Part shown: in pieces, positions 1 through 6,790 of the stretch
How positions within the stretch are numbered: the stretch's first letter is position 1
How the letters are laid out: each line of letters begins with the position of its first letter
DNA from: Thermoflexus sp.
GTDB lineage: Bacteria > Chloroflexota > Anaerolineae > Thermoflexales > Thermoflexaceae
DNA: 9,844 nt
NCBI GenBank assembly: GCA_017743605.1
Contig: JAGHYO010000069.1
Coordinates: forward strand, 1 to 9,844
Direction: 5' to 3'
Notes under the pieces: generated by a model
Database searches by the model: none
Seen by the model: the letters and a program-made list of their open reading frames with translations, nothing else
Told to the model about the DNA's origin: nothing
Translations under genes and position numbers: made by a program

Positions 1-55
1 TCACATACGGCTCCCGCACCGGAACCTTCCGCTCGTCCACCACCATCACCCCCAT
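1..55 (-). CDS. N-terminal fragment of an unidentified protein, cut by the left window edge
   Basis: An ATG at 55-53 on the minus strand is preceded by GGGAGG with a 5-base spacing to the start, and the frame is open for all 18 codons to the window edge. The visible peptide is MGVMVVDERKVPVREPYV. Eighteen residues are too few to assign a family, so no function is given. It lies downstream of the RidA gene on the same strand, separated by about 270 bp, so it may or may not belong to the same transcript. An ATG at 68-66 opens another frame that would give a glycine-rich peptide; the SD-supported start at 55 is preferred. Confidence 0.4.
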   Translation of the reverse strand, partial: MGVMVVDERKVPVREPYV

Positions 56-325
56 TGCCACCTCCCATCTGTCCGCCCCATCCGTGCAGGGGTTGCTGGA
101 TCGCCTCGCCGAACCCGTCCCACACGGTCAAATGATTACACCGAACATGATGGGCGGGATCTTCGAGGCAATCAATCTAAGGAACAGCCGCCCGTCATCG
201 CCGGTGCGGCTCCCTCGATCCACCCGGTAGAACGAACAGGAGGCTGCCCGGGCGTCCAACTGCTGATCGCCCCCATCCGGGGCGCGGCGCTCTATGAAGC
301 GCGCGACGCACCGCTTGGGGATCCC
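56..325. other. Intergenic stretch downstream of ridA with two short hairpins
   Basis: I see no gene with codon-like composition and a ribosome binding site here. The ORF that crosses 195-488 on the minus strand is a shadow of ridA. Two perfect short inverted repeats follow the ridA stop on the minus strand: GCGCT/AGCGC at 287-291 and 298-302 (6-base loop), and GCCCC/GGGGC at 269-273 and 279-283 (5-base loop). Neither is followed by a U tract, so they could stall or protect the transcript end but are not a standard intrinsic terminator. The part from about 125 to 185 is visibly more AT-rich than its surroundings and could hold the promoter of the gene at the left edge, but I find no convincing -35/-10 pair. 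Confidence 0.3.
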
Positions 326-742
326 TCACCGGGACTCGCAGGCCTCCGGGGATGAGCAGTCGCAGACTTCGGCCACCGCCTCGATCTCCACCCGGGCTCC
401 CATAGGCAGCGCCGCCACGCCCACCGCGGAACGGGCGGGGGGCATTTCCGGGAAGAACTCGGCGTAAACCGCGTTCATGCGAGGCCACTCGGAGAGATCC
501 ACCAGGAACACTGTGGTCTTGACCACGCGACGAAGGCAGGACCCGGCCGCCTCCAGGATTGCCCGCAAATTCTCCAGGGCCTGCCGGGTCTGGCTCTCGA
601 TGTCCGGCCCGGCCAGCTGGCGGGTCTGCGGGACCAAGCCCAGCTGTCCGGCGGTGAAGATGAGGCTCCCCACCCGGATGGCCTGAGAATAGGGACCAAC
701 GGCGGGAGGAGCCTTCTCCGTGGCAATCACTTCCCGAGCCAT
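326..742 (-). CDS. ridA: RidA family (YjgF/YER057c/UK114) enamine/imine deaminase
   Basis: The product is 138 aa, close to the family's usual 125-135. RidA proteins are cytosolic trimers that hydrolyse reactive enamine/imine intermediates made by PLP enzymes such as threonine dehydratase. Family landmarks are in place: GPYSQ at 16-20 (Tyr18), Asn90, the PARS motif with the imine-binding Arg at 104, and Glu119 in the following VEIEAVAEV strand. The open frame extends upstream to 913, but the ATG at 742 has AGGAGG 4 bases ahead and gives the normal N-terminus (AREVIATEKAPPAVGPYSQ). It starts 22 bp after the AAC(3)-like gene, so cotranscription is likely. The C-terminus is unusual: after the last core strand there is a tail with cysteines at 127, 129 and 135. 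The catalytic Arg argues for an active deaminase. Which PLP enzyme it serves is unknown, as none lies in the window. Confidence 0.92.
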   Translation of the reverse strand: MAREVIATEKAPPAVGPYSQAIRVGSLIFTAGQLGLVPQTRQLAGPDIESQTRQALENLRAILEAAGSCLRRVVKTTVFLVDLSEWPRMNAVYAEFFPEMPPARSAVGVAALPMGARVEIEAVAEVCDCSSPEACESR

Positions 743-764
743 CGCGCCTCCTGAGGCTATGGAT

Positions 765-1595
765 TCAGGCGGAACGCGAACCGTAGAGGACATGCTGGCG
801 GACGGCGTGGCAGAGCAAGCACATGGGATCCTCGCAGAGCAAGGCCATGGGATCCCGGCGCAGGAGCTCCAGGAGGATCTCCACCATCTGCCCCATGGGC
901 AACCCTTGCACAACCAACTCTCCTAAGTAGACCCGACGGGTGATGGGCTCCAGGCGCGGCGCGGCGGCCCCGAAGCCCCGGCGGCATCCCGGGAAGCCCG
1001 GCAGCTCCACCACCCGGCGGTCCATCAACGCCCAGCGGAGGAAGGTTTTGCGCCCGGCCAGGGCTTCCACGTAATGGATGGCCATGTTCATGGTGTGATC
1101 GACGCCGAGGAGCAGGACGTCCCCTTGTTCCGTGTGCAGCCAGCGCAACGGCCCCCAAGGGTCCAGGAGAGACTGGGCGATGACGGCCGCCTCCGCATGC
1201 GGGCCCACTGCGACGAAGGAAAGGACGGGATGCTCGCTCCGGCGCGCGCCGGACAGCCGTCGGGCCATCTCGGCCAGAGGGCCCCACTCCGAATCCGTCA
1301 GCAGATCCGGGCGGAAGAACACCGCCCGGGCGTTGACCCCCTGCATGGCCAGGTAGACCACGCCGTTGTCCGGCGGGCCCGTCCGCGGGTAGACCACTGT
1401 GGAGGAGGTAAAGGCGGGGGTCAGCCAGGTCTCACCGGCCATAGCCGTCTGGACCGCGCCGAGGAGGGTAGCGATACCACCCCGCACCTGCCTCGCCGCG
1501 TCGGGGGCGGCCACGATCAGGGCTGGGCCGTCCGGGTTCCAGCGGACGGCCTCCAGGGCCAGAACCAGGGTTCGGAAACCGATCGGTCCCACCAC
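765..1595 (-). CDS. AAC(3)-type aminoglycoside N-acetyltransferase family protein (Antibiotic_NAT fold)
   Basis: The 276-aa product matches the AAC(3)/YokD fold, whose members move an acetyl group from acetyl-CoA to an amine such as N3 of 2-deoxystreptamine aminoglycosides. The order of motifs is the family's: VRGGIATLLGAV near 37-48, the TPAFT strand at 59-63, RSEHP at 119-123 (family RSxHP), and LLGVDHTMNMAIHYVE at 162-177, corresponding to the family LLGVgHdrNTslHlaE signature with His167, Asn170, His174 and Glu177. Length is normal. The start is a GTG 6 bases after the stop of the crotonase gene; the nearest purine-rich sequence is about 12 bases away, so translation probably depends on coupling. 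The C-terminal region has Cys254, Cys259, Cys262 and His263 close together. Many chromosomal members have no proven resistance role, so the substrate is open; another N-acetyl acceptor is possible. Confidence 0.82.
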   Translation of the reverse strand: MVGPIGFRTLVLALEAVRWNPDGPALIVAAPDAARQVRGGIATLLGAVQTAMAGETWLTPAFTSSTVVYPRTGPPDNGVVYLAMQGVNARAVFFRPDLLTDSEWGPLAEMARRLSGARRSEHPVLSFVAVGPHAEAAVIAQSLLDPWGPLRWLHTEQGDVLLLGVDHTMNMAIHYVEALAGRKTFLRWALMDRRVVELPGFPGCRRGFGAAAPRLEPITRRVYLGELVVQGLPMGQMVEILLELLRRDPMALLCEDPMCLLCHAVRQHVLYGSRSA

Positions 1596-1601
1596 TGAAG
1601 C

Positions 1602-2375
1602 TCAGCGCCCTTTCCACTCAGCTTTGCGCTTCTCGATGAACGCTTGCATCCCTTCTTTCTGGTCTTCCGTAGCGAAGAGGAGATAGAAGAGCCGGCGCTC
1701 GTGTTCCACGCCGTCCCGCAGGCTGGTCTCGAAGGCTTTGTTCACCGCCTCCTTGGCCAGACGCACAGCGACGGGCGGCCGGGCAGCGATCTCCTTCGCC
1801 AGGCGGATGGCCTCCTCCAGGTAAACCTCCACGGGGACCACGCGGGAGACCAGCCCAGCGGCCTCCGCCTCCCGGGCGCTCATGTAGCGGCCGGTGAGGA
1901 TCATCTCCATGGCCTTCGACTTGCCGATGGCTCGGGTCAGGCGCTGGGTGCCCCCGGCCCCGGGCATCACCCCGATGTTGATCTCTGGCTGGCCGAAGAC
2001 AGCGGTCTCCGAGGCGACGATGATATCGCAGGCCATGGCCAGCTCGCAGCCTCCGCCCAGGCACCAGCCCGAGACCGCGGCGATGATCGGCTTGCGAATG
2101 CGCTGGATGCGATCCCAGCGGGCGATGTGATCCCACAACAGCATCTCCACTGCACTGGCCTCGGCCATCTCCTTGATGTCCGCCCCCGCGGCGAAGGCCC
2201 GCTCGTTTCCGGTGATCACGATGCAGCGGATGGCCTCATCCCGATCGAAGGCCTCCAGGGCCGTCGCCAGCTCCTCCATCAGGACGCTGTTGAGGGCGTT
2301 CAGCTGCTGGGGGCGGTTCAGGCGGATCAGCCCCACGTTCTCGATGATCTCCACTAAGATCGAGGTATAGGCCAT
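1602..2375 (-). CDS. Enoyl-CoA hydratase/isomerase family protein (crotonase)
   Basis: A 257-aa crotonase, the usual length for a single-domain enoyl-CoA hydratase. It is expected to add water across trans-2-enoyl-CoA, giving 3-hydroxyacyl-CoA in fatty-acid or related acyl-CoA degradation in the cytosol. The CoA and oxyanion-hole segments AAGADIKEM (62-70) and GGGCELAM (107-114) are intact, and both catalytic glutamates of true hydratases are present at Glu111 (CELAM) and Glu131 (GQPEINIG), followed by the MPGAGGTQRLTRAIGKSKAMEM stretch (137-158) typical of mitochondrial-type ECHS1 homologues. The ATG at 2375 has GAGAGG 6 bases ahead. It follows the CPBP gene by 38 bp and is followed 6 bp later by the AAC(3)-like gene. 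No other beta-oxidation enzyme is in the window, so the precise acyl substrate (short-chain, crotonyl or phenylacetate-derived) cannot be fixed. Confidence 0.93.
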   Translation of the reverse strand: MAYTSILVEIIENVGLIRLNRPQQLNALNSVLMEELATALEAFDRDEAIRCIVITGNERAFAAGADIKEMAEASAVEMLLWDHIARWDRIQRIRKPIIAAVSGWCLGGGCELAMACDIIVASETAVFGQPEINIGVMPGAGGTQRLTRAIGKSKAMEMILTGRYMSAREAEAAGLVSRVVPVEVYLEEAIRLAKEIAARPPVAVRLAKEAVNKAFETSLRDGVEHERRLFYLLFATEDQKEGMQAFIEKRKAEWKGR

Positions 2376-2413
2376 CGGAGCCTCTCACACGCCGAGAATG
2401 GGATCGGGCTCTC

Positions 2414-3199
2414 CTACCCGAAGTTGAGCAGGAAGATGTACTCCACGGTGGCGTAGAGGTTGAGGGTCATGTGCATCACGATGGGCGGCCAAAGGGACCG
2501 GGTGCGGGCCCGCAACCCGGTCAGGACCAGGCCGACGAGGAACACCTGGGCGATCCAGAACCACTGATCAGCAGTCCCCCCGTAAGTGAGGAGGTGGAAC
2601 AGGGCAAAGATCAGCGAGACGAGATAGACGGCGAACATGGGGCCCACCCGCACCGCCAGGGCGGGATACAGGAGGCCCCGGAACAGCAGCTCCTCCGTCG
2701 GCGGGCCGACCAGCACGGCGAGGAACCCCATGGCCGCCCAGCCTAGGGGATCTCGGCCCCGGAACAGAGGAGCGAGGTTCTCAGGGATCACCGGGCGCCC
2801 CGTTGCGATGGCCACCGCATCCAGGGCGATCGCTAGGCCCAGGGCGAGGAAGGGCACCGCCCAAAGAGGGACCCGCGCCGGGCGGACCAGGCGGAGGGCC
2901 TGGGCCAGGGACGTGCGCACCCATAGGCGCAGGCCGGCGAAGAGCGTGAGCAAGGTGAACAGGTAGACCAGTCCGCTGGACAGGCCCATGAAACGACCGC
3001 TTTCAGCGGCCTGCTGCAGGGCTGCTTCTAACGGCTGATCCAAGGCAAACAAGATCCAGTAAACCAGGAGCAGGAGCGCTCCTAGCATGAACTGTACCAT
3101 CAGGAAATACGCCAGGGCCGTCAGAGCCAGTCCGATCCCCCAGGGCGGGGCCGGCTCCAGCTCCTCAGCCGGTGTAGAAGAGGAAGGGGCAGGACACAT
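2414..3199 (-). CDS. CPBP family intramembrane glutamic endopeptidase (Abi/Rce1-like membrane protein)
   Basis: A 261-aa integral membrane protein with about seven hydrophobic segments (near 21-50, 75-94, 111-132, 151-167, 187-206, 213-230 and 236-256). The CPBP/Rce1 motifs are complete: EELLFRG (Glu169, Glu170, Arg174), FALFH (His202) and HMTLN (His243, Asn247), so it should be an active protease rather than a degenerate homologue. The family includes CAAX prenyl proteases and bacterial proteins linked to bacteriocin immunity, but most have no known substrate. The open frame continues upstream to an ATG at 3247. I chose the ATG at 3199 because it has AAGGGAG 9 bases ahead and because the extra 16 codons cross an AT-rich patch (CAATAAATTTATC) that looks like leader DNA. 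It is the first gene of the second minus-strand block, 38 bp before the crotonase. No function linking it to its neighbours is apparent. Confidence 0.88.
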   Translation of the reverse strand: MCPAPSSSTPAEELEPAPPWGIGLALTALAYFLMVQFMLGALLLLVYWILFALDQPLEAALQQAAESGRFMGLSSGLVYLFTLLTLFAGLRLWVRTSLAQALRLVRPARVPLWAVPFLALGLAIALDAVAIATGRPVIPENLAPLFRGRDPLGWAAMGFLAVLVGPPTEELLFRGLLYPALAVRVGPMFAVYLVSLIFALFHLLTYGGTADQWFWIAQVFLVGLVLTGLRARTRSLWPPIVMHMTLNLYATVEYIFLLNFG

Positions 3200-3274
3200 C
3201 TTCACGCGCTCCCTTGATAAATTTATTGGGGAAGTCGACCCAGACATCTATGGCAAGGTCGGCGGGCCCCTCTC

Positions 3275-4444
3275 TCACCACGCCCACGCGAGGGCCATAT
3301 CCAGCCACTCCCGGCTCCGGGGCGGGTTCAGGGCCTGCTCGTAAACCCGAGCGAACTCCGCCTCAAACAGGGCCGCCATCGCCGGATCCTCCACGATCAA
3401 GAAGTTCTCGTCGTTGTTCCGCTCGGCGCGGCGGGAAAAGTTGTAGGACCCGAAGATCACCACCCGACGGTCGATGACGAACACCTTATGGTGCATGTTG
3501 TAAGGGTTGCCGTCCTTCCACACATCAATCCCCGCCTGCCGCAGGCGGCTGAACTGGCTCACGGGGGACTCCGCGCCGCTAGACTCGAACACCCCGCGGA
3601 TCTCCACCCCGGCCCGGGCCCGCTCCAGCAACGCATCGCCGATTCGCGGGTGGGTGAAGGCGAAGGCCAGGAAGGCGATGCGCTCCCGGGCCCCCCGGAT
3701 CGCCCGCACAATCGCCTCGAGCGTCGGATCCTCCGGGGCGAAGTAATTTTCCACCGGGATCCCGTGGACGGCCAGTCGCGGGGTCGTGTCGCTAGGGGAG
3801 CGCGCGGGGCCGAAGGCACGTCGCTCGAACATGGCGGCGAACTTGACGGCGTAGTTGCGGGCCAGCTCCGGCGAGCGAAGAAGGACAGCGTTGTTGTCGT
3901 TTTGATAGACATCGTTGTCTGTGAAGTTCATCGAGCCCGTCCACACCCGCTCGCCGTCGATGACCATGAACTTGTTGTGCATGTAGCCCTCCTGCTCGTC
4001 GGTGACCACCGGGATGCCCCCTGCCCGCAGGCGGGCGATGGCCTTCGTGTCGGCGTTGTCGGTCTCGGTGACCACCCGAACCCGGACGCCGCGATCGCGA
4101 GCCCGCAGAAGGGCCTCCGCCACCGGCATGAGATCAATGTCGTAGACCGCCACATCCAGGGTCCGCTGGGCGCCTTCGATGGCCGCGATGAGAACATCGA
4201 CGACACCCCCCTGATGGAACTCCAGGGCATCCGGGAAACGCGGGGCGGTGAAGAAGACCTCATACCATCCACCTTCGCCGGATGGGGCAACGGGAGGCAG
4301 CGCTCCTCCCCAGCTCATGCACTGCGGGGCTATCCCTAGAACTGCCGCCAAGATCGGCAGAACGACCAGACCGGCTGGAGATAGAGGCCGGGATAACACA
4401 CGAGACCCTCCCCGTAGCAAACTCTGCCTCTTGCGCGAGCTCAA
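3275..4444 (-). CDS. Exported phospholipase D superfamily protein with two HKD motifs
   Basis: A 389-aa protein with a basic N-terminus (SSRKR at 2-6) and a hydrophobic segment at about 23-40, consistent with a signal peptide or membrane anchor; Cys42 is not in a standard lipobox. Two complete PLD catalytic motifs follow: HNKFMVID (His156, Lys158, Asp163, with GSMNF after it) and HHKVFVID (His318, Lys320, Asp325, with GSYNF after it), so both halves of the bilobal active site are present in one chain. Such proteins hydrolyse phosphodiester bonds in lipids or nucleic acids through a phosphohistidine intermediate. The short, evenly spaced halves resemble Nuc-type nuclease domains as much as lipid-specific PLD or cardiolipin synthase. 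The start is a TTG with GGAGG 5 bases ahead; no other start has a comparable site before the signal segment. It lies 25 bp after the 121-aa gene and looks cotranscribed with it and the peptidase. Substrate unknown. Confidence 0.88.
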   Translation of the reverse strand: MSSRKRQSLLRGGSRVLSRPLSPAGLVVLPILAAVLGIAPQCMSWGGALPPVAPSGEGGWYEVFFTAPRFPDALEFHQGGVVDVLIAAIEGAQRTLDVAVYDIDLMPVAEALLRARDRGVRVRVVTETDNADTKAIARLRAGGIPVVTDEQEGYMHNKFMVIDGERVWTGSMNFTDNDVYQNDNNAVLLRSPELARNYAVKFAAMFERRAFGPARSPSDTTPRLAVHGIPVENYFAPEDPTLEAIVRAIRGARERIAFLAFAFTHPRIGDALLERARAGVEIRGVFESSGAESPVSQFSRLRQAGIDVWKDGNPYNMHHKVFVIDRRVVIFGSYNFSRRAERNNDENFLIVEDPAMAALFEAEFARVYEQALNPPRSREWLDMALAWAW

Positions 4445-4449
4445 GGGGA

Positions 4450-4454
4450 CCTCC
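4450..4454 (-). promoter_or_regulatory. Shine-Dalgarno GGAGG deciding the TTG start of the PLD gene
   Basis: On the minus strand GGAGG sits 5 bases before the TTG at 4444. It lies in the 25-bp gap after the stop of the upstream 121-aa gene and supports an unusual start codon for the exported PLD-type protein. Confidence 0.65.
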
Positions 4455-4469
4455 GAAAGTGAAATGCGC

Positions 4470-4835
4470 TCACCCCTCCGGCTCCCCCAAAGGGGGGTCC
4501 GGGAACCAGTCCCGCAGCGCTTCTAAAGCCCACTCCAGACGCTGCCCCAGTGTCCAGGCTTCCCACGCCGGAGGAAGCATCAGTCCCCACACCGAGAGAA
4601 GCTCCCTCGCCTCCTCTGCCGGGGCTCGGACCGCCCGGCCAATGCGGCGCATGGCCTGGCGCACCCGATTGCCGGTTCTCTCCGGGGCAGGGGCCACCCG
4701 CGCTATGGCCCAGTTGAGCAGGCGCTCCGCCTCCGCGTCCGTCAGCCCGCCCCGCCAGCCCTCGTCCTCCGACACCCGCTCTAGCCAGGCCGCCAGCCCG
4801 GGCTCCAGTGTTGGTCCCTCTTCGCTCCCGCTCAA
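4470..4835 (-). CDS. 121-aa hypothetical protein starting at TTG within the peptidase stop (TTGA overlap)
   Basis: This gene is easy to miss because its frame stays open far upstream, across the peptidase gene, to 5402. The likely start is the TTG at 4835, which overlaps the peptidase TGA as TTGA and has GGAGG 6 bases ahead. It gives a 121-residue acidic, mostly helical protein rich in Glu, Ala, Leu, Arg and Trp, including LTDAEAERLLNWAIARV (31-47), GNRVRQAMRRIGRAVRAP (55-72), and a Trp-rich C-terminal part (Trp83, 91, 94, 102, 110) ending in a Pro/Gly tail. No signal peptide or membrane segment is visible, although both neighbours are exported. I do not recognise the family. The coupled start, the ribosome site and an amino-acid make-up unlike the neighbouring shadow frames argue it is real. 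A cytosolic partner, chaperone or regulator of the secreted hydrolases is conceivable, but that is speculation. Confidence 0.68.
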   Translation of the reverse strand: MSGSEEGPTLEPGLAAWLERVSEDEGWRGGLTDAEAERLLNWAIARVAPAPERTGNRVRQAMRRIGRAVRAPAEEARELLSVWGLMLPPAWEAWTLGQRLEWALEALRDWFPDPPLGEPEG

Positions 4836-6790
4836 TGCCAGCCTCCAGCGGTTTGCGGAAGGGCGATGCGCAGCGTGTAGGACGCGGGCTCCGTAGTGAA
4901 CCGCGCCAGCGCTGAGATCGCCAGCACCACCCGGCGATCCGGCCCGGCCTCGACGAGCCACTCCCCAGTCCCATCGGCCCGTAGGGGCAGCCGCTCCACC
5001 CGGGCTTCTCCGTCCCTCCGGAGGCGGAGGATTTGGAGGGCAAAGCGAACGGGGACCTCCGGGGCGACCCGGGCCCAGCCCTCTGCCTCCCAACCGGCCT
5101 CCCCCTCGGCCCCATCCCGGAACCCGATCTCCGGGATCTCGATGGCATCCAGGGCTACCCCGGGGCGGTTGACCGCGTCGTCGGTGACCACCTCGAAGCG
5201 CAGACGGATCACCCGTCCTGCATAAGGCGTGAGATCCACGGTCTCGGTGATCCAGCGCGGCTTCTTCCGTCCCCCGCTCACCCCCGTGTAGCCCCATCCC
5301 AAATTGTTTTGATTGGGATTCGCGTCGGTCCCCGAGGGCGTGCGCAACAACGTCCAGCGCTGCCCCCCATCCGTGGAGATGCTGACGTAGGCGTAATCCC
5401 AATCCTCTTCCAGATCATACCAGATGCGATAGCGCAGGGTAGCCCGTGGGGTCCCCCGCAGATCGATGACACGAGTCAGGCGAGGGTTGCTGTCGTCCCC
5501 CCGGACCGCAAACCAGAAGCGCCGGCCTTCGAAGGGGGAGGTGGCGACCAGGGGCAGGACGGCGGAGCCTCGGAAAGAGAGGGCCAGGGTCCGCCTGGCC
5601 GGGAGCTCGATGTAATCCGTAGCATATGGGAACAACGTGTCCCGGATCTCCCGGGGGAGACGGTTCACCCGAGCGGCCCGCCGGGGCTCCGGGAGCGACA
5701 ACGCCCGGTAGCGCGGCCCCGAGGCAAGCTCAGCGTGATCTAGGAAGTTCGCCGCGACCCACTCCAGAAAGAAGGCGTCAGCATCCTCGCCCGCCCCCCG
5801 CTCGCGCAACACCGCGTCCACGGCCTCCAGGCCGTTCTCCGGGTGGGCCACCAGACGCCGCGTGGCCTCCTCTCCGAAGCGCTCCAGGAAGTATTCCATG
5901 AAAAGAAGGGCCGCTCCGTAGTGCTCCGCGTTCCCTTCCTCCTGAGTCCCCCAGGTGTTCAGCTGGGTGTCGGGCCGGGCCAGGAAGGCGCTCTCAAAGC
6001 CGCCCGCGTCGTAGCCGCTGAGGAAGGCGGCCAGCTCCGAGGCCCCTTCGTTCAGCCAGGTCTCCTCATTGCGGTCGTTATACCAGTGGATCATGTGCTG
6101 GAACTCATGGGCTAGCACCCCGTGATAGAAATCTGAGCCGACGCGCACAGCGTCGAGATTGACGTAGAACATCTCCGCCTCGTTGGAATCCGGCCGCACC
6201 GCTTTGGGGAACTCGTCCTTGCTGGCGTAATAGCCCGCCACACCCCCCAGCCCACCGACGTGGAGGATGAAGAGACGCGGATCGCAATCCACGCCGGGCG
6301 TCCACTCGCTGCCGAAGAATTCACGGACGGTCGGGTAGGTCCGCTGCTCAAAGGTCTCGGCGGCCGCCCGCAGAGCCGCCGGGTCCACCGTCCGCCCCTC
6401 CTCCACCCAGAGATACGCATGGGGGGTCTTCTCCCGCAGGACCGCCGTCACGGTGAAGGTCTGGTTCGTGTCGGTGTTGGAAACCAAGAAGGCCCGTCGG
6501 GCCCCGAGCGGGAGATCGCGTTCCGGCCGGCAGGCCGTCTCCGGCGTGTCGGGCGGGAGGCCGAGATACCGCACCGCCAGGTCCCGCAGGTCCCGCATCG
6601 GAGGGTCCGCTTGACGAAGCGCCTGAAGGGTTTCCGCTGCACTTAGGGCATCGAAAGAGTTCAGCGTCCCCCAGGGGGTGGTCGCCGGGATCGCTGGCAT
6701 GGGGGTCGAGCGGAGGGTTTCCCCTCGCCCGCACAGCCCACCCAGGGCCAGCACTAAGAGGACCCCTCGAATGATCCCTGTTCGAGTCAT
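4832..6790 (-). CDS. Secreted zinc metallopeptidase (HExxH...WLNEG) with an InhA-like C-terminal beta-sandwich region
   Basis: A 652-aa protein with a signal peptide (TRTGIIRGVLLVLALGG, then CGRGE) and a long extracellular part. The zinc site is HEFQH at 228-232, with a likely third ligand Glu248 in TWLNEGASE, the pattern of gluzincin peptidases such as hyicolysin (M30) and other peptidase-MA-fold proteins. The second half (about 440-555) contains WYDLEEDWDYAYVSISTDGG, GYTG and an RLRFEVVTDD...GVALDAIEI stretch. This resembles the C-terminal domains of immune inhibitor A-type (M6) peptidases, though the active site is not the M6 HExxHxxGxxH type. It should degrade external protein for nutrition or surface remodelling. 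The frame opens at an ATG at 6829, but the ATG at 6790 directly before the signal peptide has GGAG 6 bases ahead and is preferred; the upstream ATG (GAAGGTG ahead) cannot be excluded. It is the first gene of the block with the 121-aa protein and the PLD. Confidence 0.85.
   Translation of the reverse strand: MTRTGIIRGVLLVLALGGLCGRGETLRSTPMPAIPATTPWGTLNSFDALSAAETLQALRQADPPMRDLRDLAVRYLGLPPDTPETACRPERDLPLGARRAFLVSNTDTNQTFTVTAVLREKTPHAYLWVEEGRTVDPAALRAAAETFEQRTYPTVREFFGSEWTPGVDCDPRLFILHVGGLGGVAGYYASKDEFPKAVRPDSNEAEMFYVNLDAVRVGSDFYHGVLAHEFQHMIHWYNDRNEETWLNEGASELAAFLSGYDAGGFESAFLARPDTQLNTWGTQEEGNAEHYGAALLFMEYFLERFGEEATRRLVAHPENGLEAVDAVLRERGAGEDADAFFLEWVAANFLDHAELASGPRYRALSLPEPRRAARVNRLPREIRDTLFPYATDYIELPARRTLALSFRGSAVLPLVATSPFEGRRFWFAVRGDDSNPRLTRVIDLRGTPRATLRYRIWYDLEEDWDYAYVSISTDGGQRWTLLRTPSGTDANPNQNNLGWGYTGVSGGRKKPRWITETVDLTPYAGRVIRLRFEVVTDDAVNRPGVALDAIEIPEIGFRDGAEGEAGWEAEGWARVAPEVPVRFALQILRLRRDGEARVERLPLRADGTGEWLVEAGPDRRVVLAISALARFTTEPASYTLRIALPQTAGGWH
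4842..4846 (-). promoter_or_regulatory. Shine-Dalgarno GGAGG deciding the TTG start of the 121-aa gene
   Basis: GGAGG on the minus strand, 6 bases ahead of the TTG at 4835, lies inside the last codons of the peptidase gene. It fixes the start of the otherwise ambiguous downstream open frame and implies translational coupling. Confidence 0.65.

Noticed and set aside
269..302. Rho-independent terminator after ridA
   Set aside because: The two hairpins have only 5-bp stems and no U tract follows on the minus strand.
1644..2357. 237-residue plus-strand frame
   Set aside because: It is antisense to the clearly recognisable enoyl-CoA hydratase and has no family-like sequence or ribosome site.
2414..3199. 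CPBP protein next to an AbiEii-like protein as an abortive-infection defence island
   Set aside because: The two genes are over 4 kb apart on opposite strands with unrelated genes between, and no recognised defence gene accompanies them.
3213..3235. AT-rich CAATAAATTTATC patch as a promoter for the CPBP gene
   Set aside because: The nearest -35-like TTGCCA is about 25 bases away and the patch abuts the ribosome site, so no standard promoter can be supported. It was used only as support for the start at 3199.
4441..5402. Long minus-strand frames overlapping the peptidase 3' end (to 5148 and 5402)
   Set aside because: Upstream of 4835 they are shadows of the peptidase, Gly/Arg/Pro-rich without motifs. 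Only the part from the TTG at 4835 to 4470 is kept as a gene.
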